Origin: Impatiens glandulifera
Taxonomy: Eukaryota; Streptophyta; Magnoliopsida; Ericales; Balsaminaceae
Length of the DNA stretch: 64,000 nt
Assembly (NCBI RefSeq): GCF_907164915.1
Contig: NC_061866.1
Location: 28,475,905 to 28,539,904, forward strand
Direction: 5' to 3'
Part shown: positions 1-9,742 of the stretch, in pieces
How the letters are laid out: each line of letters begins with the position of its first letter
Position numbering within the stretch: position 1 is the first letter of the stretch
Notes under the pieces: model-generated
Told to the model about the DNA's origin: nothing
The model's input: only the letters and a program-made list of their open reading frames with translations
Databases searched by the model: none
Program-made: the position numbers and the translations under genes

Positions 1-90
1 GAGAACCGCTAACCGGTCCAACCCCGATCCTCCAGCGGCTACCTAGATCCTAACAGATCGGTTTTAGCTTCCAGAGTTAGAGGGCCTGTA

Positions 91-435
91 ATGTCAAAAA
101 AATATCTACGTCGAGAGAATGTGAAAATGCAAAGAAAATTTGATGATATAGAAAGCTGAATGGAAGAGAGGATGAAGACGGAGAGTGCTCAAATGAAAGC
201 TGAAATGGATGAGAGATTGAGGATAGAGAAAGTTGAAACTAAAGAGAGGTTGAGGATAGAGAGAGTCGAGATGATGCGTTTTATGTCACAGTTTATACCC
301 GGCGGTGCCTCGATAGATCCTACATTATTTGCCCAATTTACTAATCTTGGCGGTCAATCATCGGGTCAAGGATCAACAACCACAATTCCACCGGTGAAAC
401 AAGACGACGATAATTCTAGGGAAGATGCGAATTAA
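91..435 (+). pseudogene. C-terminal tail of an En/Spm-type plant transposase
   Basis: The frame starting at 91 is interrupted by a single TGA at 157-159 and then runs open to 435. The first part is strongly charged and coiled-coil-like, rich in E, K, R and M with repeated ERLRIE/MKAEM heptad-like blocks. It is followed by a low-complexity tail containing FIPGGASIDP and G/S/Q-rich sequence, ending in acidic residues. Many plant transposases of the Ptta/En/Spm group end in such a Glu/Arg/Met coiled coil. No catalytic domain is visible because the window begins inside the gene. Its position just inside CACTA subterminal repeats supports the call. It could alternatively be the tail of another coiled-coil protein. 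Confidence 0.45.
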
Positions 436-670
436 ATAAGAATTTGTGTTAGTTAATGTTGAGGTAATAATACTTTGATTTTAAATGTTGGTGTTAAGAA
501 ACTTCTTTTGTTAAGATTTTGGTAATATTATGATTTTGGTTAATATTGGTTATGATGATATTAGTTCAATTATGTATTTCGTGTGGTACGGTAGTAGTAG
601 TTATATTTTCGGTTTTACAAGTATTTGTAATATTTTTATTAAATTGAATATAATTATTTATGTAGTAGGT

Positions 671-880
671 TGCGATTGATTTTATTCCAATCGCCATAGA
701 GTTTATGTATATTGCGATTGGTCTTCATCCAATCGCCATAGAGTGTATGTAACTTGCGATTGGTCTTTATCCAATCGCCATAGAGTATAGGTAAATTGCG
801 ATTGGTTTTCATCCAATCGCCAAAGAGTATAGGTAATTGCGATCGGTTTTCATCCAGTCGCCATAAGAGTATAGAGATTG
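671..880 (+). repeat. CACTA subterminal tandem array, period 42 bp
   Basis: Five near-identical units begin at 671, 713, 755, 797 and 838, so the spacing is 42, 42, 42 and 41 bp. Each unit carries TGCGATTGGT, then CATCC, then the complement CCAATCGCC, so each can fold into a small hairpin. Further single copies of the GCGATTGG core in both orientations continue to 1020. Because 42 is a multiple of three, the antisense strand stays open through the array and imitates a protein of repeated GDWMKTNRN units; this is a by-product of the repeat. Confidence 0.85.
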
Positions 881-1038
881 GTATTATACCGATCGTCGTT
901 TCCAATTATGACACCGGTGAGGAAACCTCTACCGATTGATGGCGATTGTGTTATGACCAATCGCTTTATGTCTATGGCGATTGGTTAAGAGGCTAATAGA
1001 GATTGGTAAACCAATCGCAGACTCTTTTTTTACTAGTT

Positions 1039-1877
1039 AATCATTCAGACCAAAATAAATGAGATTAGAATTTTTTTTAATTTCATTCTCTTTCTAATAC
1101 TTTCAGATAAGAAGTATAAATTTATTGTTTTTTATTATTTTTTTATTTGGTAGTTTAATGTAAGAAGTAGCATGCATGATCTTTATAATCATGATTTTCT
1201 AAATAATAATTAATACTATGACATTTAGTCTTTAAAAACTATTCTTTGTCATTTGCACTCTCTTAGTGAATTTCTATTCCTTTATCTTTATTATATTGAA
1301 AACCATATGTTTAGTATATACTGTATATCAATATATTATAATCCTTCCACCACAATGCATCACCCATCTTGTAAAAGTTAAAGTATCAAATTATTAATTT
1401 GTAAGCTAACCCGTTCATGTTTCTTTGAGCAATTAAATTAAAAAATATATTACTTTATATGCTTAAATTTAAAAATGAGATAAGGAAGTCTCAAATCTAA
1501 GACATTATTATTGGAACGTTCTATCAAAGTAAGCTAGTTTTCTATTATATTTTCAATTCATCCAAAAGGTAGCAAAATCTAATGTTCATCTTTATTCATT
1601 TGTTTATAATTTATCATACTTTCAAAATTTTACTTCCATTTTTTATTACTTGCAAATTAATATAAAATAATAAACAATAATTTATGCCTATAGGATCATA
1701 TTTTGATGTTGTAGAGTTGGTTTACTATAAACTTACATATTTATGTATTTTAAAATACTTGAGTGTAGAGGAAATGAAGAAATCATAGATCACCTATTCG
1801 GGAGCTGCTGTATTGCTTCGGAGTTTTAAGACAGATTTTATAAAAGTCTAGAGCTAATCAGTTTCCCGAGCGAATAA
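1039..1877. other. AT-rich DNA, no gene seen
   Basis: No reading frame, RNA gene or repeat is recognised. The last 80 bases or so may belong to the LINE that follows, but the frame there is not conserved. Confidence 0.6.
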
Positions 1878-2331
1878 AATGAAATCAAATATGCATCACT
1901 ACTCAAAGGCAAGGGGAATAGTTTTGCAACAAACGTGTTCAAATGCGATTTTGGAGCAGTGGTGTATAACATTTGGCAAGAACGAAATGCAAGGGTATAT
2001 GGAAGAACACGCAGGAGCGTTAAAGAGTTATGGAAAGATATTGTATCGCATTGTAGAGCCCTTGCGGGAACGTTGACAAGAATTCCAAGCACGGAGTAGA
2101 ACTAGAATATTTGTAGGAACTGGAATTTACTATTATTTAAACTCACTAGAATTGAAATCATTGTAATCAGATAATTCATTTACGTTTTTAGCTTTTTAGC
2201 TTTTATTCAGAATGTTACAACTTTAAAATCACTATAGGCATGTCTAGAATGATCTATTAAACTCGTGGTTTTTTTCCATTTTTGGGAATTTTTAATGAAA
2301 TGACGCTAAGTCATTTTTCACAAAAAAAAAT
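1878..2331 (+). mobile_element. LINE (non-LTR retrotransposon) 3' end, 5'-truncated
   Basis: The frame from 1878 to the stop at 2097-2099 encodes the last ~73 residues of a plant LINE ORF2. It contains FGAVVYNIWQERNARV followed by SVKELWKDIVSHCRALAGTL, the segment found after the reverse transcriptase and the zinc-binding RVT region in plant L1-type elements. A ~220-bp 3' untranslated region follows, with AGGCATGTCTAGAATGAT at about 2238, and ends in an A-run at 2320-2331. Upstream the frame meets a stop at 1875-1877 and homology fades, so this is a truncated dead copy. The same UTR motif recurs in the LINE fragment near 49.85 kb, so both belong to one family. Confidence 0.75.
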
Positions 2332-2717
2332 TATTTTAGTGTTTAAGAAGAATTTAATGGTATGTTTGAAGACAATAAAATTGGGTTGATTGAGTTCATT
2401 TTCTATAAAATTATGTTCATAAATCGAAATTAACATATAAAAGTATCAACTATTTCCTTTGCTTGTTAATACACTACTCTTAACTAAATGAGTTCACGTA
2501 CATTTATAATTTACAGAATTCATAGAAACAATGCCTTAACTGAATGACTACTTTTGAAAATCAGCAAATAATTCAAAACTATTAAAGTCATTTTTTCATT
2601 ATCACAAATTAATTTTGTGAGCATAATAATTAATTGATTACGTATTTTTGGGTTTTAAAATGAAATTTATAATTAAAAAAAGATGAGTAAATGTCAAAAA
2701 TCAGCCAAACAAGACCT
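2332..2717. other. AT-rich DNA, no gene seen
   Basis: Nothing recognisable lies between the LINE A-run and the presumed copia LTR start. Confidence 0.6.
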
Positions 2718-3149
2718 TGTTGAGGTGTTCCTTGCCATTTATACTAGGAATGATTGGAATAATCTAAAATCAAAAGCTTCCCAATCTTTCTCTCTAGATC
2801 AGCCAAAGAATAAGAAGGAAATTATAAAACCCTAGATCTGTTCACTCTCTCTCAACCATACTGTGTTATGAGAGAATGCTAAAAAATGTATTTATACTCT
2901 AACCTATTTTCATAACAGAAAATCCTTATCTGTTGGCTGATTTTTTATATTTCTTTGATTTAGTGAAACGTATCCCTCCCGTGGACGTAGATGGATTTTG
3001 ACCAAACCACGTATATTGTGTTGTCATTTATTTTAGTGTTATTCCAGTTCTTGGTAAATCTGTTGTTCGTCATAGACGATTTGGAAATTTATTTATTATA
3101 CGTTTGATTTATAAGAAGATCCTTAGTTTTGCTATCGCAAAACCCAGCA
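2718..3149 (+). repeat. Probable 5' LTR of the degenerate copia element
   Basis: The segment begins TGTTGAGGTG, ends CCCAGCA, is followed directly by the primer site and contains a TATA-like TATTTATACTC near 2889. No partner LTR is present for comparison because the element is truncated, so the left boundary is inferred only from the TG...CA convention. Confidence 0.4.
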
Positions 3150-3150
3150 G

Positions 3151-3162
3151 TGGTATCATAGT
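3151..3162 (+). promoter_or_regulatory. Primer binding site (tRNA-Met type)
   Basis: TGGTATCATAGT matches the start of the plant initiator tRNA-Met site TGGTATCAGAGC with changes at the end. It sits one base after the inferred LTR end, where minus-strand DNA synthesis would be primed. Confidence 0.65.
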
Positions 3163-3286
3163 AGTATTGATTGGTTATTTGTTTTAACATTAGAGTAGAG
3201 TGCTCTATTGGTTACATGACAAAATTCAAAGAGGAGATCAATTGGTTTCTTTGCTAAGGTTTTTGTCAATTGTTAAGACAATAATA

Positions 3287-4560
3287 ATGGGGAAATCTAG
3301 ACCTGATATGGTGACTCTAAATGGTGCAAACTACAGGCAATGGAAACTGATGATTAGTGATCTATTAGTTTTAGATTATTTGAATGATGCAATTGAAAAT
3401 GAGGGTGTTAGCCCTGAGAGTACAAAAGAAGCTGATTGGAAAAAGATAGATAGAAAGGCGTTTAGCTTTATTCGTTCCTAGGTTGGTGTAAATGTTGTGC
3501 ACCATGTTGAGAACAAGACTACGGCGTACAATGTGTGGATCAAACTTGAAGCTCTTTATGTTGAGAGGTCAGTAGGGAATAAAGTAACATTGATACGAAG
3601 ATTGGTGAATCTAAAATAAATTGATAATAAATCAATTGCAGAGCACTTAAATGAATTTCAAAATATTTTGAATGAGCTAAGTAGTATGAAGATAAACTTT
3701 GATGATGAGGTGAAAGCACTTTTAGTCCTTGGATCTTTGCCTACAAGTTGGGAGACACTTATTATTACTCTCAACAACTCAACACCAAATGGTAAAGTTG
3801 ACATGGCATTTGTCACCAGTTCTTTACTCGATGAAGAGAATCGAAAGGGGGATAAACCCTCTAATTTTGATACGGTTGTGACTGATAGAGGAAGATAAAA
3901 GGATAATAGAAGTGGTTCGAGTAGTGGCAAGTCTAGAAGAAAATCTAGAGGTCCAAAGAAGGATGGTTCTTGTCATTACTGTGGTAAAATGAGTCATTAA
4001 AAAAACGAGTGTTGGAAATTTAAAAATGATAAAGAAAAGGGTACAGTGAATCCTAGAGAAAAGAAAGAACATAATGTAGATACATCTATTTATGCTTTAG
4101 ATGGTGAACTGACATATGCTTCTAAAACTAGTGATTATGGTGAGGTTTACATGGGTAACAGTGGTATTTCCAAGATAGTTGGTCTAGGTGGTATTAGAAT
4201 CGAGATAAATATGGGTTGTTTCCTGACATTGAGAGATATAAGACATGTTCCTGATTTTATAATGAATTTGATTTCAGTAGGTAAAATTGATGATGGAGGC
4301 TACCATAATATTTTCAATGGTGGGGCATGAAATCTAAGCAAGGGTTCATTGGTTGTTGCAAGAGGTAAGAAATGTTGTTTCTTATATAAGACAAATTTGA
4401 AAATTATCTATGATGCATGATATTTTGTCGTGATGGAATCATCCTCTTAGTTGTAGCACAAGAGACTATGTCACATTAGTGAAAAGGGGCTGAATGTTTT
4501 GATCAAGAGGAATGAGTTGCCGAAACTGAAGCAAACTCTTGAAGCAATTTAAGTGTGGAA
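3287..4560 (+). pseudogene. Copia gag-protease region, broken
   Basis: The gag frame starts at ATG 3287 (MGKSRPDMVTLNGANYRQW) and continues through UBN2-like sequence, including SIAEHLNEFQNILNEL and GSLPTSWETL, with stops at about 3479, 3617 and 3896. A zinc knuckle of the CHYC...H...C form is seen around 3970-4015 and contains a stop just after its histidine. The protease-like segment 4046-4330 includes VYMGNSGIS, where the usual D-S-G catalytic triplet is not preserved, and MNLISVGKID. Remnants of the GAG pre-integrase region reach about 4560. In an intact element these would be the capsid, nucleocapsid and protease parts of one polyprotein. With at least five interruptions it cannot be functional. 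Confidence 0.75.
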
Positions 4561-5608
4561 ACATTTGCTCAGGTTTGAAGTTAAAAACCAATAAAATAAG
4601 AGAAGACCATTTGTAAACTCTCCTACGTCACCCCTTCTTCAAATCACCGGAAGGATTCACTATACTTCTATGAATCAAATACAGTTTACTAGCTAGGTAA
4701 CTGTTGAACAGAATAGACTTTGTTCAACTTATAATATGTTTAAGAATTTCACTAAGCATTTCACCTGACGAATAATTTTGAGCAGAATTTGATTCCCTCT
4801 TGAACTTGAAGATGTACAGATCAGAAAGTGCAAGAGTAAGATTCATAGCAAGTAAGGCTTATGAAATTAGTACACTCTTAAAAATTGTTGCTCTAGTGAT
4901 GACTCTGGTAAACTGGCACGTTGACCGTTGTCCTTAAAGATCTATATATAGAAGACAATCACCAACGGTCGAATCTTCTAGATGGACACGTGGCAATCGC
5001 CCATTGGAAAGCCTCCATAGTACAAGAGTACAACAGTCTCTGTGCACAAGGATCGTGGTCGTACCAAACTGGTAGTGCGCAGGATATTCTTCTGAAACTG
5101 TCCTTTACTGATTAAGTAGTGGAGGAATATTCGCATGCATGGCATTCTTTCATTGGATGCAAATGGCTGTCGTACTGGACTGCGGGGATGAGTAGCATAC
5201 ATCTAGTTGATTGTGGGTAGACGGAAGATAACTTCAAGAAGCTGCTGAAGCGAGGCATTAGACGTGCTTCGTTAGACTGCCAAGTCTAAGGAAGATAGAC
5301 GCCTACGTCTAATAGCGAGATCCATTAGATCACCAAGTCTAATGGAGTTAGACTACACGTCTAACTACGTATATGTTAGACTGTACATCTAAAACTACGT
5401 ATCTGTTAGACTACACATCTAACTACGTATCTGTTAGACTACACGTCTAACTAGCAACACGTCTAATTAGCATGTTTCAAACTAAGTCTAACTTAGCATA
5501 TTTGATGAACCTGCACAAAAACAAATAGATGAATTAGCTTCATTCTAAATCAAAGTTTTACTTAATGCATCATTAAAATAACATTAGTCAAAATAATTTG
5601 ACCCAACA
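4560..5608 (-). mobile_element. LTR-like insertion inside the copia element
   Basis: About 1 kb separates the copia pre-integrase remnant from the integrase core and has no coding similarity to copia. It contains CCTACGTCACCCCTTCTTC at about 4620, nearly identical to a stretch of the SIRE LTRs at about 8336 and 21129 in the same orientation. It also carries hairpin repeats and ends ACCCAACA at 5608. I read it as a solo or truncated LTR of a SIRE-related family inserted in minus orientation. The boundaries are approximate and I could not find a convincing target-site duplication. Confidence 0.45.
5264..5480. repeat. Hairpin-forming tandem repeats, ~28 bp period
   Basis: Four units begin at 5347, 5375, 5405 and 5433. 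Each carries GTTAGAC, a 5-base loop (TACAC in the first unit) and GTCTAAC or a near match, then ACGTATCT. Half copies of GTCTAA and GTTAGAC extend both ways to about 5264 and 5480. The units lie in the LTR-like insertion and could be enhancer-type repeats of its U3 region, which is inference. Confidence 0.8.
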
Positions 5609-6986
5609 AAATCCATAGGGTGGTGCTTCTTATTTTATAACCTTCATAGACAATGCATATAGAAAGGTTTGGGTCTATGATATAAAGTCTAAGGATGAGA
5701 TTGCAGTAAGTTTTGAGGTTTTTCACAAGATGGTTGAAAGAGAGATAGGAAAAAACTAATGAGGGTGCGGTTAGATAATGGAGAAGAGTACATAGTTTCA
5801 TTTGATGATTATTGCAAAGAGTAGGGTATTCGACATGAATAGATTGTGCCCAAGACTCCACAACAAAATGGAGTGGCGGAGAGGTTGAACAGAATAATGT
5901 CAGAAAGGATGAGGAGTATGCTCTCTCATGCCAAGTTGGCTAAGGATTTCTGGGCTGAAGCCATGAGAATTACAGTGTATGTGATCAACCGTTCTCCCTC
6001 CTAGCCATTGAATAATAAGTGTGCAGAATGTATCCGGTCAAGTAAAGATTTTAATTATGACTTTTTACTTGTTTTTGGTTGCAGAGCTTTTGTGCATGTT
6101 CCAAAATAAGAGAGGTCTAAGCTAGATGCAAAAACCAGGCAATGCATAGTTTTGGGTTATGATGATGAAAAGTGGGGATACATGTGTTATGACCCAGTTG
6201 ACAAGAAGGTTTTGAGAAGCCGAGATATGATATTCCTTGAAGATCATACTATTGATAATTTTGAAGGTGGTGAAAAACATGAAGCATACATATGTGATCA
6301 TTTTGTTTTGAGTTGTCTAATGATGTTGAGGAGACAAGACAACATGTAGCTTCAGACTCAGATAGTGATGATGTTGTTCCTCAAGGTCAAGCTGTAGGCC
6401 ATGGAAATGATACAAAAATTGTTCTTGGTGATAATATTGAGGCTGGTTTTAAAGTTCAATAAGAAGATGGAAATCAACAGAATCAACAAACAGAGGTACT
6501 TAAGAGGTCTACTAAGGAGAAAAGATCAAGTTCTAAGTACCCTACTACAGAGTATGTCATTCTAACTAATTGTGGGAATCCTATATGCTATAAGGAGGCT
6601 CTTGAGGATGATCATAAGGAAGAATGGTTAGCTTCCATGGATAAACATATGAAGTCATTACTGAAAAATGACACAAATGAACTGGTTAAAAGACCAAACA
6701 TAAAAGTATTAAAAAATAAATGGGTGTACAAGATCAAACAATAATGTGATTATAGCAAGCTAAGATACAAGGCTAGGATGGTTGTCAAAGGTTTTGTCTA
6801 GATGCACGGAATCGATTATGATGAGATTTTCTCACCGATAGTGAAGATGACTTCCATCCGGGTAGTGTTAAGTCTAACTGCTTGTATGGATCTTGAGGTT
6901 GAACAACTTGATGTCAAGACTAAAATTTCTCCACGGTGATTTGGATGAAGATATTTATATGGAGAAACCTGAAGGTTACAAAAGGA
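5609..6986 (+). pseudogene. Copia integrase and N-terminal reverse transcriptase, broken
   Basis: The integrase core resumes with YFITFIDNAYRKVWVY-like sequence, then RLDNGEEY, and PQQNGVAERLNR, which carries the catalytic glutamate context. The post-core region with FVHVPK, LGYDDEKWGY and RSRDMIFLED runs through 6152-6349. The reverse transcriptase starts near 6590 with YKEALEDDHKEEWLASMDKH, then KNKWVYKIK and DYDEIFSPIVKM, and ends with EQLDVKT followed by a frameshift. Stops occur at about 5618, 5822, 5839, 6002, 6107, 6347, 6461 and 6742. Copia homology ends at 6985. This is a dead copy. Confidence 0.8.
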
Positions 6987-7972
6987 TCTATGCGTGGAAG
7001 ATTACGTGGCTAAATTTGAAAATCTTATGATGTGGTGCGATGTTTTAGAACTGCAAGAACAAACTATTGCTCGTTTTCTTGGAAAGCTATAGTATGAAAT
7101 TGTAAATGTGGTCCAATTGCAGTAGTATTTGACATATAATGATGTATGTCATTTGGCTCTCAAAGTTAGAAAACAACAAACAAAATCAAGTCATTTTGGT
7201 GGACATTTCTCATCGGGTAGTGGTGCCTATAACCGAGAAAGTGCTTATACTTCCAAGAATAGTCCAGCTGTAAAAGACGTAAAACAAAATCTTTTACAAC
7301 TAAGGATGGTAGTGCTAGTTTTGAAAAATTAAGTGGTCTGACTAATCAAAAAACTTGTTTCAAGTGGAAAGTGTTCGGACATTTTTCTTCCGATTGTCTA
7401 AATCGAAAAATCATTACTCTCGTTGAGGAAGATTATGAAGAGGAGAATGAGGAGACAACACTCATTTACGATGAATGTAACGAGGAGGGAGATATCACTT
7501 ATGAAGATTATGGGGAAGCCTTAGTAATACGGCGTAACCTCAACTCCACGTATGTTCCACATGATTCATGGCTTTATAATAATATTTTTCACACTAGATG
7601 CATGTCAAATGGTAAGGTGTGTGACGTCATTGTCGAAGCAGGAAGCTGTGAAAATGTTGTGGCTACAGCTATGGTGGAGAATCTACAATTAAAAAACAAA
7701 AGTATCATCGACCTTACAAGTTATCATGGCTTCGGATAGGTAATGAAGTATAGGTAAATAATCGATGTCTCTTTCAATTTTTTATTGGAGACAAGTACAA
7801 AGATGAAATTTGGTGTGATGTTATCCCCATGGATGTTTGCCATTTTCTTCTTGGAAGACCTTGGCAATTTAATAAGAAAGCGCAACATGATGGATTAAAA
7901 AACACATATACCTTTGTAAAAGATGGCGATAAAATAATTTTGGGACCTTTAGAAATGAAGGACATTATTAAA
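6987..7972 (+). pseudogene. Ty3-gypsy gag-protease, left half of an element split by SIRE
   Basis: The frame begins abruptly at 6987 with VEDYVAKFENLMMWCDV, typical of plant Ty3-gypsy gag, and continues as the gag C-terminus. A zinc knuckle near 7360-7400 reads CFKWKVFGHFSSDC, so one metal-binding cysteine is replaced by tryptophan. The aspartic protease follows at about 7617 with CDVIVEAGSCENVVA, where the expected D-S-G is E-A-G, so the catalytic aspartate is lost. Further on, VCHFLLGRPWQF marks the protease C-terminal half in another frame. Stops at about 7090, 7123 and 7330 break the frame. The sequence stops at 7972, where SIRE is inserted, and resumes at 22045. Confidence 0.8.
7968..7972. 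repeat. Target-site duplication TTAAA, left copy
   Basis: TTAAA directly precedes the SIRE end TGTTAGGATC and is repeated directly after the other end at 22045-22049. Confidence 0.95.
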
Positions 7973-9245
7973 TGTTAGGATCGGGGACGCCCTTCAAGGA
8001 CCGGGGTGTTCCGGTTCAGGAAGGGTATCCGCTTACACAACACAACACACTTTGGTGATAGTCCGGTTAAAGACTATAATCGTTCTCAACACTTCACAAA
8101 CTGTCACAGACTCTTGAACTGAGTTCAAGGGCGGAAATGTCTGTTTTAGTCTGAAGCAACGTATGCGACTTGGATGATGTTTATGAGGAGTCGGTTTTAG
8201 AAATATGAGTGAACCGGTTTTTGATTTAAGGAGTAAGATTGTTTTGGTTTGTGGTTAGGTTAGGTGAGTAAGCCGGAAATAAGAGAAATGACACGAGACA
8301 AGATTATTTATGGATGTTCGGAGCAAATCCTCTTACGTCACCCCTTCTTCTCAGGTTATGAGAAGGATCTCCACTAACTTTCAAGATTACAACAATTACA
8401 CTGCCAGTCGAGCCTTAACTCGCTACTCACCAGTTACACCAACTCACTCTTGATGTAATACAATAACACAACACAAAAATAGCTTTTTGGTAAATGACAC
8501 AACGGTTTTGGATCGTGCGTGGGATTTCTTTCTCTCTCTTAATGTTTTTCAGAGCCGTATTTAATGAGGTCGCTTCGTCTTCCTTTTATAGTGAAGATGA
8601 TCCCAACGGTCACTTTCTTCTCTCACCGTGGGATTGGTCAGTTCAGAGTCACGCCGGTGCAGAGAGGTTGCTTGCACGTTTCACCTTCCTAACACTTGGC
8701 AAGCATGCAGATACTCCTCAGGTAAAGATGACGTAACCGGTTTGCAGATTCGAACACGTGTCAGGCATGCACCTTCCGGCTGTCTGAGTCGGATCAGCAA
8801 ATCATCATTGTTTTTATCGCATGCTTCTGATCGGATCTTATCTTCTTTTATTTCTTCAAGACACGTTTATTTCGTCACACTACGTCATCTTTGTAACTTC
8901 TTAGTTTCCGGTTGACTCTGTCATATAATGATTCGGCTGGAGTGTAGCCTTTTCTTTGCTAGCCGGTCTGCTGAGAATTTTTTTGGTCGGTTCCTCTTGA
9001 TCTTGACTTGATCATTTGGAACTGGATTACTTTGAGATATTATTCAGCCGGTTTATGAAGTTCCAGTCGGTTCATTCAATTTGATCTGTTCCTGCACATA
9101 GAAGTTGATAGTTTAGTTTTCTGGCCGGTTTCAAAATTAACTTAATTTTTCTATCAATTTCTCCCTTTTTGATTATTTAGAATAAATATTCAAAAATTCT
9201 AATGTATGGCCGGTTTCAAAATTAACTTACTTAATTTTTCTATCA
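7973..9245 (-). repeat. SIRE 3' LTR
   Basis: It begins on the plus strand with TGTTAGGATCGGGGACG and corresponds along its length to 20771-22044. By comparison with the 5' LTR it ends at 9245 (TATCA). The boundary is ambiguous because the U3 start and the purine tract next to it are tandemly repeated. Open frames on the plus strand within it are antisense to the LTR and not genes. Confidence 0.9.
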
Positions 9246-9435
9246 ATTTCTCCCTTTTTGATTATTTAGAATAAATATTCAAAACTCGTAATGTGTGGCC
9301 GTTTTGAAAATTAACTTACTTAATTTTTCTATCAATTTCTTCCTTTTTGATTATTTAGAATAAATATTCAAAACTCGTAATGTGTGGCCAGTTTGAAAAT
9401 TGTGTTTAACAATTTCTCCCTATTTGATGTTTTTC
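9122..9435 (-). repeat. Tandem repeat spanning the SIRE polypurine tract/LTR junction
   Basis: Units begin at 9122, 9207, 9296 and 9385 (spacing 85, 89 and 89 bp); the last is partial. On the coding strand each full unit carries a purine run (AAAAAGGGAGAAAT or a variant) followed by TGATAGAAAAATTAAG, the U3 start. The 5' LTR contains only the outer two units, so the plus-strand primer used in the last replication cycle was the tract at about 9246-9260. Confidence 0.85.
9246..9260 (-). promoter_or_regulatory. SIRE polypurine tract
   Basis: The minus strand reads CAAAAAGGGAGAAAT directly before the LTR start. It is chosen among the repeated tracts because the 5' LTR has its outer end at the matching position. 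Confidence 0.65.
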
Positions 9436-9742
9436 TGGTTAAAATTTTTTTTCAAAATATGTTTTGATTTTTCAAAGGATATTGAGTAAAATAGTTACTT
9501 TAAAGTTATGATAAAAATGACTGAGTTCTGAAGCAAAAACTAAACATAAGTAAATTGTTCATAAGAATGAGATAAGCTAAGGATTGGATGATCCCCCTTT
9601 TTGTTTTCTTTCTCCTTTCGCTTCCTTTCTTCCTCCTCTCTTGCCTTCCACTCCCTCTCTCTTCTTTCAGCATCAATTTGTCATCCGGTAAATACACTTG
9701 ATATATCGGGAGTTTGTTTGTTGAACCGGAAACCGCCGCTTA

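Larger units (their letters stand above)
1..1038 (+). mobile_element. 3' part of a CACTA (En/Spm-type) DNA transposon
   Basis: The stretch combines the tail of an En/Spm-type transposase reading frame (91-435), AT-rich untranslated DNA with no visible gene (436-660), an array of subterminal repeats built on GCGATTGG and its complement (671-1020), and a right end near 1038. Read from the right, the end is close to CACTAGTAAAAAA, the usual CACTA terminus, but the outermost base is changed so that it reads AACTAG. The 5' part lies outside the window. Subterminal short repeats in both orientations are the transposase-binding layout of CACTA elements. The mutated terminus and a stop in the coding tail suggest a dead copy. 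The assignment rests on the combination of features, not on a full element. Confidence 0.55.
2718..6986 (+). mobile_element. Degenerate Ty1-copia element (Tnt1/Tork-like), truncated in RT
   Basis: A probable 5' LTR (2718-3149), a tRNA-Met type primer site, gag, protease, integrase and the first part of reverse transcriptase follow in the order PR-INT-RT, which defines Ty1-copia. There are many stops and frameshifts. An LTR-like sequence interrupts it between the pre-integrase region and the integrase core. Homology stops abruptly at about 6985, just after the RT motif DEDIYMEKPEGY, and the next base already belongs to a Ty3-gypsy gag. The rest of RT, RNase H and the 3' LTR are missing. It is an old, inactive copy. 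Confidence 0.8.

Noticed and set aside
654..905. Minus-strand open frame of repeated GDWMKTNRN units
   Set aside because: It is the translation of the 42-bp CACTA subterminal repeat, whose period is a multiple of three; not a gene.
5347..5460. Regular short palindromic repeats resembling a CRISPR array
   Set aside because: There are only four units with almost no spacers, in a plant LTR-like sequence; CRISPR does not apply.
8494..8915. Plus-strand open frames in the SIRE 3' LTR (and 21290-21487 in the 5' LTR)
   Set aside because: They are antisense to the LTR, are not preserved in length between the two LTRs and show no protein features.
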